Origin: Bacteroidota bacterium
GTDB taxonomy: Bacteria; Bacteroidota; Bacteroidia; Sphingobacteriales; Sphingobacteriaceae
Assembly: GCA_026224775.1 (NCBI GenBank)
Contig: JAMFRP010000013.1
Span: forward strand, 248,001-312,000
Direction of reading: 5' to 3'
Length of the DNA: 64,000 nucleotides
Made by a program: the position numbers and the translations under genes. The notes under the pieces were generated by a model, which was given only the letters and a program-made list of their open reading frames with translations, did not search any database and was not told the origin of the DNA. This document shows, piece by piece, positions 1-8,337 of this stretch; within the stretch, counting starts at the first letter, position 1, and every line of letters begins with the position of its first letter.

Positions 1-2411
1 CAGTCGTTTAATATTACGTTGTAATCATTTACGGCATCGGCAGGTTTACCCAGGGCAACCAAACTTTCGGCCCTAATGAACCTTCCCTGTTTGTTGTAGA
101 TAGGTTTGGTTGGGAACTTATCAAAATAAGCATTTACCGCATTTACGGTACCATTCCAATCGCCGCGCAGGTACAGGTTATTCGCGGCGGTGAACATAAT
201 ATCTTCCTGTTCGGCGCTGGTGTAGTTGCCTATAGGTGTGGTGGCCGCATAGGTTATAAAAGTTTGCGCGTCGCCTTTATCGGTATATATTTTCTGGATC
301 TGTTTCAGTGATTGCTTAGCCTCGTCAGTCGAAGAATAATCCGCGATTACTTTTTTGAATGACTCAACAGCCAGATCATCATTACCGGCGTTATAATCTA
401 TTAATCCAATTGTAGCCAATGCCCGTGGCACATAGCTGCTATGCGGATATTTAGCGATCATAGCCTCCAGATCAGTTTTTGCGGTCGGACCATCGTTTTT
501 AAGGAAATAAGCATAGGCTATTTCAAAAGATGCATCGTCGGCATAATCGGAGTTAGGGAAGCGGTTGAGCACTTCGGTAAGGGTGGCTATCTTATTATCT
601 TGAGATCCTTGCAAACCTTGTATTATACCGCGTTGAAATAAGGCGTAATCTTCGCTTGAGTTATGCTTAGCTATGATCTTATCATAATATGTCAAGGCAT
701 CGTTATAGCTTTTCAATACAAAATAACTGTCGGCCAGGCGTGCTATCGCATCGTTAGTAGTGGCGGTATCTTTTTCGTCGCCTGCTAAAAACTTCTGGAA
801 GTAAGTAGCTGCCGTTCTGTATTTTTCGCCGCCAAATGCAGCATAAGCCAAAGCATAATTGGCGTAGTTGTGAACATCGGTTTCCCTTGACTCCGGCATA
901 TCTAAAAATTGCTGGAAAGTCTCAACCGACTCATCATATTTACGCACCTCGTACATCGCCTCGGCCATCCAGTAAGTGGTTAAAGCTGCAATTTTTGAAT
1001 CTTCGGGGAATTTTAATGAGCGAAGAAATATGCCTATCGCGTTTTCAAATGCCCTTTCATTATAAAACTGCAATCCACGGTAGTAAGTAACCTTTTGATA
1101 GGCTATACGCGCGCTTTCTGATTTGTTTTGTATCGGCTCCAAAATATCAACCGCTTCGGCGTAGTTGTGGGAGTTTAGTAACTCTTCGCCTAATAATATT
1201 TTAACCTCTTCGGTACGGGTTGCGCGTGGATAGTTTTTTAGGTATTTGCGGGTAGCGTTAAGCGCCTCTAAATTAAAATCAAGCTCGTAAGATAGTTTGG
1301 CGTATTGATAAAGCGCATCCTCCTGTAATTTATAATCGAAATTTAACTTTGATGCACCAAGGAACGCGTTACGGGCGCTTTGCTTGTTACCCATTTTCAG
1401 GAAAACATCGCCCAGGGTATAATCACCGCTTTGGCTGTAGATGTCGTCGTGATCAACCAGTTTTTCCAGTTCGATAGCTGCTTTGGCATTGTTGCCAACC
1501 TTGTAATAAGTATAACCAATTTCGTAGCTATCCTGTGTACTTTGGGTTTTACCCTGATCTTCATCCTGAAAACGGCTGAAATAATTAACCGCTTTATCGT
1601 AATCGGCCTTAGCAAAATAGGATGAACCTACGATACGCAACATTTCGGTTTCGTGCTGCTGGTGCGTGGTATTCAGGATTGGGATAGCGTAGGCAAGTAC
1701 ATCATCATAACGTTTATCTAAAAAGTAAACCGCGGTGATGTAGTATGGATAGCTGTCCTCGTATTTTTTAGAATTCTTTAATTTTTCAAAGTTTACTAAT
1801 GCTAAATGGTAGTCTTTATTTAAATAAGAAATATAAGCGAAATAATAAGTAGCGTCTTCAGTATATTTTGAATGGTGGTTTTTCACCTCAGCAAAAAGCT
1901 CCTGCGCATTTTTGTAATCGTTTATGGAGAAATACGCATAGCCTTTTAAAAACTTGTACTCGGTATTTTCGCTACCGCTTAACTCTCCTGCTTGTACCTT
2001 ATCAAACCAGCGTAAAGCATCCTCATATTTTTGTTGTTTGAAATATGATTTACCTATCTGGAAATAAGCCAGCTTAGCTAAAGGGTTTTCGGGATATTCC
2101 TTTATAAAACGCAGGAACATGCTTTCGGCATCATCATTGCCTAATTGCAGGGCGCAGAAGGCCTCGTAATATTGGGCATTTTCCTTTAATAACGATATTT
2201 CGGATTCGAACTGCTTTTGGGTAGTTGTTTTATACGTGGCGTTCTCTACCTGCCGGAATTGCTCGGCAGCCGATGCATATTTACCGGCATTTAACAGATC
2301 GGTAGCTGTGCGGTAAGTTTTGTTTACCCAATAAGCTGGCGATTGCTGGGCATGTGACGACAAAACAAATAGTACGGGCAATACAAAAGTGAGGTATTTG
2401 AGTTTTAACAT
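1..2411 (-). CDS. Large secreted TPR-repeat protein (3' end cut by window)
   Basis: I read this frame directly from the complement: it opens with ATG at 2411 (MLKLKYLTFVLPVLFVLSSHAQ, a Sec signal peptide) and stays open to the window edge, giving about 803 residues without a stop. The mature part is a long run of helical tetratricopeptide-like repeats with recurring A..Y..G..Y/F..A patterns, for example around residues 75-130 and across most of the rest. Such proteins are periplasmic or outer-membrane-associated scaffolds in Bacteroidota; no enzyme domain is visible. The partner is unknown. The C-terminus is missing because the window ends, not because the gene is broken. Confidence 0.85.
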   Translation of the reverse strand, partial: MLKLKYLTFVLPVLFVLSSHAQQSPAYWVNKTYRTATDLLNAGKYASAAEQFRQVENATYKTTTQKQFESEISLLKENAQYYEAFCALQLGNDDAESMFLRFIKEYPENPLAKLAYFQIGKSYFKQQKYEDALRWFDKVQAGELSGSENTEYKFLKGYAYFSINDYKNAQELFAEVKNHHSKYTEDATYYFAYISYLNKDYHLALVNFEKLKNSKKYEDSYPYYITAVYFLDKRYDDVLAYAIPILNTTHQQHETEMLRIVGSSYFAKADYDKAVNYFSRFQDEDQGKTQSTQDSYEIGYTYYKVGNNAKAAIELEKLVDHDDIYSQSGDYTLGDVFLKMGNKQSARNAFLGASKLNFDYKLQEDALYQYAKLSYELDFNLEALNATRKYLKNYPRATRTEEVKILLGEELLNSHNYAEAVDILEPIQNKSESARIAYQKVTYYRGLQFYNERAFENAIGIFLRSLKFPEDSKIAALTTYWMAEAMYEVRKYDESVETFQQFLDMPESRETDVHNYANYALAYAAFGGEKYRTAATYFQKFLAGDEKDTATTNDAIARLADSYFVLKSYNDALTYYDKIIAKHNSSEDYALFQRGIIQGLQGSQDNKIATLTEVLNRFPNSDYADDASFEIAYAYFLKNDGPTAKTDLEAMIAKYPHSSYVPRALATIGLIDYNAGNDDLAVESFKKVIADYSSTDEAKQSLKQIQKIYTDKGDAQTFITYAATTPIGNYTSAEQEDIMFTAANNLYLRGDWNGTVNAVNAYFDKFPTKPIYNKQGRFIRAESLVALGKPADAVNDYNVILND

Positions 2412-2639
2412 AAGGCGCGTATACAAGTTGCTAAAATAGCGTTATCGTAAAAATGTAATCCACATTAGTAATTCACAAATGTGGATAAACAACGTTTTAA
2501 CGATGCTAAATTACAGGTTGGTATTGATGTGGAAAAGTATTTTTTTCAAGATTCCATATATGAGTTTACAGGAATCATAAAATTGGGGCAACATTTAAAA
2601 ATACGAAAAATATCGATAATATACAACAAGCAAGTTATT

Positions 2640-3047
2640 TTATGCTGCAGCTAACTGGCGCTCAATAGAGTTAAGTAATACATGCATATCAAATGGTTTT
2701 GCAATAAAGTCGTCGGGAGCTCCATTTTGTTTCATGCTATCGGCAATATTATGGCTTGCAGAAACTAAGATAACAGGTATATTGTGTGTTTCAGCGGTTT
2801 GTTTAACAATATTACATAACACGCGGCCATCCATATCGCCAAGCATAATATCAAGTAATATTAGGTCGGGATGGCTTTTTTCTATTTGTTTGAAAAGATC
2901 ATGACCATCGCTGATGGTATCTACTTCATAACCTGAATCTTCTAATATATAACGTAAAACATCTAAAATATCCTGGTTGTCATCCACCGCTAAAATCCTT
3001 TTCATTTCTATTACGTTATCGCCGAAATCATTTCCTGCTGCTTCCAT
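2640..3047 (-). CDS. Receiver-only response regulator (CheY-like)
   Basis: This 135-residue protein is a single receiver domain. Counting from the first Met, the acidic pair is Asp22-Asp23, the phosphoacceptor is Asp66 in LLDIML, the switch Ser is Ser96 in LVSAS, and the conserved Lys is Lys117 in IAKPF. It has no output domain, so it probably acts by protein contact or phosphorelay. The start may instead be Met15 (MKRILAVDDNQ), which fits the length of its neighbour. A second receiver-only protein lies 500 bp upstream at 3542-3904 and shares the DDNQDIL opening, so the two look like paralogues. No histidine kinase is encoded nearby. Confidence 0.9.
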   Translation of the reverse strand: MEAAGNDFGDNVIEMKRILAVDDNQDILDVLRYILEDSGYEVDTISDGHDLFKQIEKSHPDLILLDIMLGDMDGRVLCNIVKQTAETHNIPVILVSASHNIADSMKQNGAPDDFIAKPFDMHVLLNSIERQLAAA

Positions 3048-3134
3048 ATTATTTTATATACAATTCCTGTACCAAAATCATATAAATGCTTTATTTTTAG
3101 ATAGACAGGGGATTTTGAGCCTTTATTGAGCGTA

Positions 3135-3166
3135 TTATATATTAAAATTTAACTTTTAATATATAA
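3135..3166. repeat. AT-rich perfect inverted repeat
   Basis: Arms TTATATATTAAAA (3135-3147) and TTTTAATATATAA (3154-3166) are perfectly complementary over 13 bp with a 6-nt loop. It sits between the end of the zinc-ribbon gene and the start of the response regulator, both leftward. It could be a weak terminator or an AT-rich binding site; the absence of G-C pairs in the stem makes an efficient terminator doubtful. Confidence 0.45.
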
Positions 3167-3225
3167 TTTAAAGTATGAATTATCTGTAGGTGAAGCTTAA
3201 CCAGGGCAGTTATTCCGGTTTTTTA

Positions 3226-3411
3226 TCAATCGGATGAGGTTTTATCCAATTTGATATTATAGGCTTTCTTGCATTTCGCGCAAAAAAAACGTCGCATAGG
3301 TTTAAGTATGGATATTATTTTTGCAAGGGAGCTGCGATGCAATTGATAATGAAAATGAGATCCACATTTTGGACAAACGTAATCTTTGTAGGAGGTCAGG
3401 TATTTATTCAA
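3226..3411 (-). CDS. Small zinc-ribbon protein
   Basis: This 61-residue protein has two CxxC knuckles, Cys13-Pro-Lys-Cys16 and Cys44-Ala-Lys-Cys47, separated by a basic segment, which is the pattern of a rubredoxin-like zinc ribbon. It is basic overall and has no membrane segment. Its position between two receiver-only response regulators, all leftward, suggests a regulatory small protein, but the context alone does not prove this. I do not recognise a named family. Confidence 0.7.
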   Translation of the reverse strand: MNKYLTSYKDYVCPKCGSHFHYQLHRSSLAKIISILKPMRRFFCAKCKKAYNIKLDKTSSD

Positions 3412-3541
3412 TCTTTAATAATAACATATAAAAAAAACGAATTACGTAATTTTTATTCAACTTATTAAAAAAAATTAACAACATGACAATTAGTGTGGGC
3501 ACTATTTAGTGCTCTACAAGGTTGTTCTTTAATGAAATAAC

Positions 3542-3904
3542 TTATTTTGATACTAAATTATTTACCTTTTCAATCAATTCGGTTAAATCGAACGGTTTGT
3601 TGATTATGGCATCGCAGCCATAGGCTAAAAGCTCACTATCCCTATTAATATAGGCCGAAAAAATAATTACGGGGATTGTATTAAATTTAGGATGCGCTTT
3701 TATTTGCCTGCATATCTCGCCGCCGTTTGCTCCGGCTACACGATAATCCAAAATTACCAGATCAGGTAAAAATTCCTGAACCATTGGCAAAACATCTATG
3801 CCGCGTGTAACGCATTTAACATCGAATTGCTCATAAGCCAGGGTTTCCTGCACAATATCAAGAATATCCTGATTATCATCCAATACTAAAATGCGTTTTA
3901 ACAT
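3542..3904 (-). CDS. Receiver-only response regulator (CheY-like)
   Basis: This 120-residue single receiver domain carries Asp9-Asp10, phosphoacceptor Asp53 in VILDYR, Ser83 in IFSAY and Lys103 in INKPF, so all phosphorylation residues are present. It has no DNA-binding or enzymatic output domain. It resembles the receiver at 2640-3047 and probably arose with it by duplication, with a zinc-ribbon gene between them. No kinase is adjacent; the signal source must lie elsewhere. Confidence 0.92.
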   Translation of the reverse strand: MLKRILVLDDNQDILDIVQETLAYEQFDVKCVTRGIDVLPMVQEFLPDLVILDYRVAGANGGEICRQIKAHPKFNTIPVIIFSAYINRDSELLAYGCDAIINKPFDLTELIEKVNNLVSK

Positions 3905-3999
3905 AGATATAAAGTGACGACAAATAGCGGTAAATTCTCTTACTAAGAATAATATTATCCTATAAATAAAGAGTGTCAGGCTGATCTATTTGTCCAAAA

Positions 4000-4007
4000 C
4001 AAATATA
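4000..4007 (-). promoter_or_regulatory. Candidate -7 box TATATTTG
   Basis: The complement reads TATATTTG, matching the Bacteroidota -7 consensus TAnnTTTG. It lies 95 bp before the response regulator start at 3904, further than the other boxes in this window, so it is a weaker candidate. I see no -33 TTG at the expected spacing. Confidence 0.3.
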
Positions 4008-4101
4008 GTATTTTAAAGCACATTATTAAATACATAACAATATTGTGACAATTACATAATAATCAACTAATTAACTACAAAAACGATATAGGAATAAATA
4101 T

Positions 4102-5337
4102 TTAGAAGGCCTCGCCAAGGTTTATAAGTACCGCTCCATAGTTTTTACTGAAGCCATAATCCAAAGCAATGTTTGTATTTGATTTTTTGTTAAACTTAAT
4201 TCGGAGGCCTGCACCACCGGCCGGGTGCCAGTATACAAAACGGTTTGTATTTATCTCGCTGGTTGAGTTTATATTGGTAAAAGCAACAAAGCCTAACAGG
4301 CCATTGGCGGTAATATCGCGGCGATATTCGGCTTCAAAGTAAAATAAGCGCTGCCCGCGGTAACGGCTCTGCTCAATGCCCCGGCCCGACCGCTGATATG
4401 GATCCATACCGATACTGGGCAGATCAAGATAAGGCGTGCCAGGTGTAAGCGAGGTCCAGTAATAGGACCAAAAGGCCAATATATTTTTAGGGCCGCTATT
4501 GGTAATTGATATATACTTACGCAAATCGATATACAGGGATTGCCAGCTATTATCGCTACCCAATGGCACTGAACTGTAGCGATATATTAAATTGGCATAA
4601 AACCCAGGCAGCGGATTAAACAGGTTATTATCCTTACGGGTATCATATAAAAGGTTAAGGGTTGGGCCCGAAGAAGAAGAGTTTTTATCAGCCCTTGTGC
4701 CATATTGATAGCCTGTATAGTTTCTGAAAGCATTAGGATTAGCAGGTGTAATGTCCAAATCGATATAATAATCCAGATCATACCCAATACCGGCATAAAA
4801 ATCATCATCAATACGCTTAAGCACACTTTGATAAAAGCGCACATACTTATAATTAAGTGAAAAGCCATCGCTTTCGGGTTTATTACCTGTTAAGCCCCAT
4901 GTAGTAACCGGGTATACCAAAAATCGTGTATCGCCCTGTATGTTCCAGCTATCATTTTTTAGCCAGATGTTGGAATGAATAGGCATACCATATCGCCCTT
5001 TAAAATTAAAGTATGGGGTAAAACTTATGGTTGATATACTGGTATTGCCTTTATCGCCCAAATAAAACGCGCCGGTGGTTGATGTAATCAGCGCCTTACC
5101 TGGCCCCTGTACAACTGAGCTACCTACAGGTAAAAACGAAAAATAGAAGCGTTTTTTTTCTTCGCCTAAAGGAGGGCGGCTTTTGATTGTAAAAACGGAG
5201 CGAAAAATATCGATCACATCACGCTGGGGGACGGTATCATTGGTAAACCGGGAGGTATCTATACTGCGATAGATATTTTGTGCAAACAAAGGGCCAGGTA
5301 TCATACAGAAAAGGAATACGAGTACCTTTTTTATCAT
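4102..5337 (-). CDS. Omp85-like outer-membrane beta-barrel (D15 surface antigen domain)
   Basis: The 411-residue product starts with a signal peptide (residues 1-19, ending LFAQ) and continues with alternating amphipathic strands rich in aromatic residues, ending in a strand that terminates in Phe, as expected for a barrel recognised by the BAM machinery. The pattern and C-terminal half resemble the bacterial surface antigen (D15/BamA barrel) family. It is much shorter than BamA and shows no POTRA domains, so it is a barrel-only member, not the essential assembly factor. The substrate is unknown. It stands alone, downstream of a terminator. Confidence 0.75.
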   Translation of the reverse strand: MIKKVLVFLFCMIPGPLFAQNIYRSIDTSRFTNDTVPQRDVIDIFRSVFTIKSRPPLGEEKKRFYFSFLPVGSSVVQGPGKALITSTTGAFYLGDKGNTSISTISFTPYFNFKGRYGMPIHSNIWLKNDSWNIQGDTRFLVYPVTTWGLTGNKPESDGFSLNYKYVRFYQSVLKRIDDDFYAGIGYDLDYYIDLDITPANPNAFRNYTGYQYGTRADKNSSSSGPTLNLLYDTRKDNNLFNPLPGFYANLIYRYSSVPLGSDNSWQSLYIDLRKYISITNSGPKNILAFWSYYWTSLTPGTPYLDLPSIGMDPYQRSGRGIEQSRYRGQRLFYFEAEYRRDITANGLLGFVAFTNINSTSEINTNRFVYWHPAGGAGLRIKFNKKSNTNIALDYGFSKNYGAVLINLGEAF

Positions 5338-5423
5338 ACTTTTAAACGAGGGTTTTACAATTACTGTTTAGGATATACACAATAATAACAGCTGAAGTTT
5401 AAATTAAGTATAATAATTAAACA

Positions 5424-5455
5424 AAAAAACACTCCTTTTCCGGGGAGTGTTTTTT
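5424..5455 (-). terminator. Rho-independent terminator
   Basis: Stem ACACTCC (5429-5435) pairs with GGAGTGT (5444-5450) around an 8-nt loop. The stem is flanked by A5 and T5 runs, so it can work in both directions. On the minus strand it ends transcription of the PepSY-like gene at 5480-5959 before the barrel gene begins. Confidence 0.85.
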
Positions 5456-5479
5456 GTAAACTTAAATACTTTTATCCGT

Positions 5480-5959
5480 TTACTGCCTGTTCGCGGCTAC
5501 TAAATCGCCTTTGCTGTTAAAATATAAATTTTCAGTTTCATCAGAACCTATATTTTCATAAGATGTGTTCCCGCTGTGGTTATCAAGCTGAACCATATAA
5601 ATGTTGTGCATTGGTGTTTGAACTTTCGCAAGGTTATCAACGTGCCAGCTTGCATATTTGCTATTCTTTAAATATTGCTGTGCAGGCATTGGCAGGGTAG
5701 ATAAGTGTTTAACATTTCTTTCAGTTTTAATCCAGGTTCCACCTGTCGTGTAATATGCCTGATAATGCCTCTTGTCCATATTGAACATAGCAATACAGGT
5801 ATCATTTTTCATTTTCCAGTCCTTTAACTTCGCGGATGGGTATTTGGCCGAAAACGCATTAGCTACAGTCATCGACTCTTTACTTTGAGCCATTGAACTA
5901 TAGGACATAAATCCCATTACTGATACTAAAACAATTGTTTTTACGATTCGATTTTTCAT
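5480..5959 (-). CDS. Secreted PepSY-like domain protein
   Basis: The 159-residue product has a signal peptide ending SSMAQ at about residue 25. The mature part starts with an A-F-x-x-K-Y-P-x-A segment followed by a W-x-M-x-N-D motif and beta-rich stretches, typical of the PepSY-like (beta-lactamase-inhibitor-like) secreted proteins of Bacteroidota. These are thought to bind or inhibit partners in the periplasm, but no substrate can be named here. It is monocistronic, with its own terminator just downstream. Confidence 0.65.
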   Translation of the reverse strand: MKNRIVKTIVLVSVMGFMSYSSMAQSKESMTVANAFSAKYPSAKLKDWKMKNDTCIAMFNMDKRHYQAYYTTGGTWIKTERNVKHLSTLPMPAQQYLKNSKYASWHVDNLAKVQTPMHNIYMVQLDNHSGNTSYENIGSDETENLYFNSKGDLVAANRQ

Positions 5960-6149
5960 GGCATTTTAATTTAATAATTACTAATATTAATACATGAAAC
6001 ATGCCAAATACTATATATATTGTATTATTAAATTGTTAACCGCAATTAATTATTAAAGCATTATTTAACAATCAAATTAAGCAGTAAAACACTAGATTGA
6101 AGAGTAAAGAATCAGGAGTCAAGATAGAATTTCAGCTTGAATCTTGATT

Positions 6150-7466
6150 CTATTTAACTACCAGATTCAGTAGTAAAACACCTGCTAAACCAATAAATGA
6201 GACCAATGACTCCATTACCGACCAGGAACGAAAGGTATCCTTAACGGTTAGGTTAAAATACTCCTTAAACAGCCAAAAGCCCGAATCGTTAACATGCGAA
6301 AAAGCCAGGCTGCCCGCCCCTATCGACAGCACCATCAACTCAGGATTTACATGCCCTTGCAGTACTAATGCCGATACAATACCGGCCGCGGTTAATCCGG
6401 CAATAGTTGCCGAACCTATACAAATCCGAATTACTGCCGCTATCAGCCAACCCAAAATAAGCGGCGATAAGGTATAGGTTTGCAGGGTATTGGCAATTTG
6501 GGTTGTTACCCCGCTATCGGTAAGCACTTGTTTAAATGCGCCCGAGCCACCAATAATAAGTAGTATAAGTGCTATATCTTTTAGGGCATCGCCATAAATA
6601 TCGCCCAACTGTTTCATGTTTTTTTGTTGGCTGATACCTAATGTAAAAGTTGCTACTAATAGCGATATAATCATCACTATAGCAGGATCGCCTATAAAAG
6701 ACACTATTTGCAATAAGTGGCCTTTACCATGAATAACAAAAGGCAACAAAGCCGTAAGCATTAGCAATATAACCGGCAGTAAGGCCGTGAAAAAGCTTTT
6801 GAAACTCCCGGGAAGCTTATCAGGCGGCAACTCATCAGCTACAAACGTTTTTAGCGGCTGTGAGGGAATATTTTTAAGTGTTTGGGCAAATACCGGCCCC
6901 GCCAGTATAATAGCGGGTATGGCTATAGCTAAGCCATAAATAAGCGTAAGCCCCATATTGGCATGAAACATAACCACCAGTGCTGTTGGTGATGGATGCG
7001 GCGGTAAAAAACCATGCGTAACTGATAAAGCAGCCAGCATAGGTAAACCAATATAAACAGCAGGGAGCTTATATTTATAAACTACCGAAAAAATGAACGG
7101 CACCAGCAACACAAAGCCTATCCCATAAAACAAAGGTATCCCCACAATAAAGCCAGTAACCACCATAGCCCATTGTATACGTTTTTCGCCAACGGCGCTT
7201 ACCATAGTTTCGGTAATTTGTTGTGCAGCCCCGCTAACGGCTATCAGCTTGCCCAACATGGCGCCAAGGCAGATAATGATGGCTAACTGACCCAATGTAT
7301 CGCCCAAGCCTTGTTGAACAGAAGCAATAACCTTACCCATAGGGATGCCCAATAATAAGCCAGCCAAAATAGATACAATTAAAAAGGCAACAAAGGGATT
7401 GAGTTTTGCCCAGGTAACCAGTATTACTAATAGAACAAGACAGATTAAGATGGATAGTATAGCCAT
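6150..7466 (-). CDS. GntP-family gluconate/organic-acid:H+ symporter
   Basis: This 438-residue integral membrane protein has about 12 hydrophobic segments and normal length for the GntP family. Conserved blocks are visible: the G-x-x-LG near residue 55-60, the VTHGFLPPHPSP block near residue 150-160 and a C-terminal ASFSHVNDSGFW-like stretch (here AFSHVNDSGFW). The family imports gluconate or related sugar acids with protons; the exact substrate is not determinable. No gluconate kinase or dehydratase is adjacent, so it is not part of a visible catabolic operon. Confidence 0.9.
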   Translation of the reverse strand: MAILSILICLVLLVILVTWAKLNPFVAFLIVSILAGLLLGIPMGKVIASVQQGLGDTLGQLAIIICLGAMLGKLIAVSGAAQQITETMVSAVGEKRIQWAMVVTGFIVGIPLFYGIGFVLLVPFIFSVVYKYKLPAVYIGLPMLAALSVTHGFLPPHPSPTALVVMFHANMGLTLIYGLAIAIPAIILAGPVFAQTLKNIPSQPLKTFVADELPPDKLPGSFKSFFTALLPVILLMLTALLPFVIHGKGHLLQIVSFIGDPAIVMIISLLVATFTLGISQQKNMKQLGDIYGDALKDIALILLIIGGSGAFKQVLTDSGVTTQIANTLQTYTLSPLILGWLIAAVIRICIGSATIAGLTAAGIVSALVLQGHVNPELMVLSIGAGSLAFSHVNDSGFWLFKEYFNLTVKDTFRSWSVMESLVSFIGLAGVLLLNLVVK

Positions 7467-7481
7467 TAACGCATAAATTTA

Positions 7482-7506
7482 GTCGTGCCGAATTTATTTC
7501 GGCATC
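7482..7506. repeat. Half copy of a dispersed palindromic repeat
   Basis: The 25-bp stretch forms a hairpin TGCCGAA / TTCGGCA around TTTA. It matches the left end of the repeats at 61619 and 61737 with only four differences, and the differences keep the hairpin paired. It lies just upstream of the GntP gene. Confidence 0.55.
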
Positions 7507-7566
7507 CGTTAGAAAGTGTTAAAAGATGATTTCATGTTCTTTTTTATATAAACACAAAAACAAATT

Positions 7567-7646
7567 GTCATTGCGAGGAACGAAGCAATCGCACACAGGC
7601 AAAGCGAATATGCACAGTTCGCGATTGCTTCGTTCCTCGCAATGAC
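7567..7646. repeat. GTCATTGCGAG palindromic repeat, GAACGAAGC subtype
   Basis: A 26-bp arm (7567-7592, opening GTCATTGCGAGGAACGAAGC) is repeated as its perfect complement at 7621-7646, with 28 bp between. The same arm occurs at 48510-48588, and a sister subtype at 22529 and 50443. It is a dispersed REP-like or MITE-like intergenic element able to form a long hairpin. Confidence 0.9.
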
Positions 7647-7751
7647 AAGATAGTTTTATTATTCATTACCCGCCTAAAGTAATAACAATTGTTGATTTTG
7701 AACTTTTTGCGGCCTACTATTTTATATTGTTACAATGCTTAAATTGCATAC

Positions 7752-8282
7752 ATGAAAAAAACTGAAAACAATTCCCGTCGCGACTTTATAAAGAAGTCGG
7801 TTGCCGGGGCAGTTGCTGTCGGTGTCGGATTAAACATGTCTGACGTTTTTGCATTACCTAACCATCAAAAGAAACCAAATATGAGCGATCTACAAAAATC
7901 TCAATCAAAAAAAGTAACCGGTATTGGCGGTATATTTTTTAAAAGCGATAATCCGAAAGAAATGAGGGAATGGTACGCAAAAAACCTTGGAGTACCGGCT
8001 ACGGACTACGGCGCCACTTTTGATTGGCTGGAAAAGGACGACCCTAAAAAAGAAGGATCAACCACATGGAGTCCGTTTAAAGAGGACACTAAATATTTTG
8101 AGCCTTCAAAAAAAGACTTTATGATCAATTACCGGGTGGAAGATCTGGAAGGATTGGTAGAGGATTTAAAAAGCAATGGGGTAACCATAGTGGATAAAAT
8201 TGAAGATTCGCCTTACGGCAAATTTGTGCATATACTTGACCTGGAAGGCAATAAAGTTGAATTATGGGAACCTGCTAAATAG
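7752..8282 (+). CDS. TAT-exported VOC (glyoxalase-like) family protein
   Basis: The N-terminus carries a twin-arginine signal (SRRDFIKK, residues 8-15, then a hydrophobic AGAVAVGVGL stretch), unusual for this small family because VOC proteins are mostly cytoplasmic. Residues 55-175 form one vicinal-oxygen-chelate module, with FFKSDNPKEMREWYAKNLG at the start and HILDLEGNKVELWEP at the end; the terminal Glu is a typical metal ligand. VOC proteins include glyoxalases, dioxygenases and resistance proteins, and the reaction here is unknown. Export by TAT suggests that it is folded, perhaps with metal, before leaving the cytoplasm. Confidence 0.85.
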   Translation: MKKTENNSRRDFIKKSVAGAVAVGVGLNMSDVFALPNHQKKPNMSDLQKSQSKKVTGIGGIFFKSDNPKEMREWYAKNLGVPATDYGATFDWLEKDDPKKEGSTTWSPFKEDTKYFEPSKKDFMINYRVEDLEGLVEDLKSNGVTIVDKIEDSPYGKFVHILDLEGNKVELWEPAK

Positions 8283-8308
8283 CATCCACTCTATCAAACT
8301 GCAATTGT

Positions 8309-8316
8309 TACCTTTG
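8309..8316 (+). promoter_or_regulatory. Candidate -7 box TACCTTTG
   Basis: TACCTTTG matches TAnnTTTG and ends 21 bp before the MFS exporter start at 8338. The same octamer recurs before mlaE, hemW, the 14888-16054 MFS gene and the EPS sugar transferase. No clear -33 TTG is seen. Confidence 0.5.
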
Positions 8317-8337
8317 CCCGCAGCTATTTATTAATAC

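Noticed and set aside
40..2400. Short plus-strand frames in the first 2 kb
   Set aside because: They are antisense to the long open TPR frame that runs from 2411 off the window edge.
5424..5455. Riboswitch or attenuator upstream of the barrel gene
   Set aside because: It is a short simple stem with A and T runs on both sides, best explained as a terminator for the preceding gene.
7567..7646. CRISPR-like or tRNA-like structure
   Set aside because: There are only two arms in inverted orientation, no spacers and no clover-leaf; the same element returns elsewhere as a dispersed palindrome.
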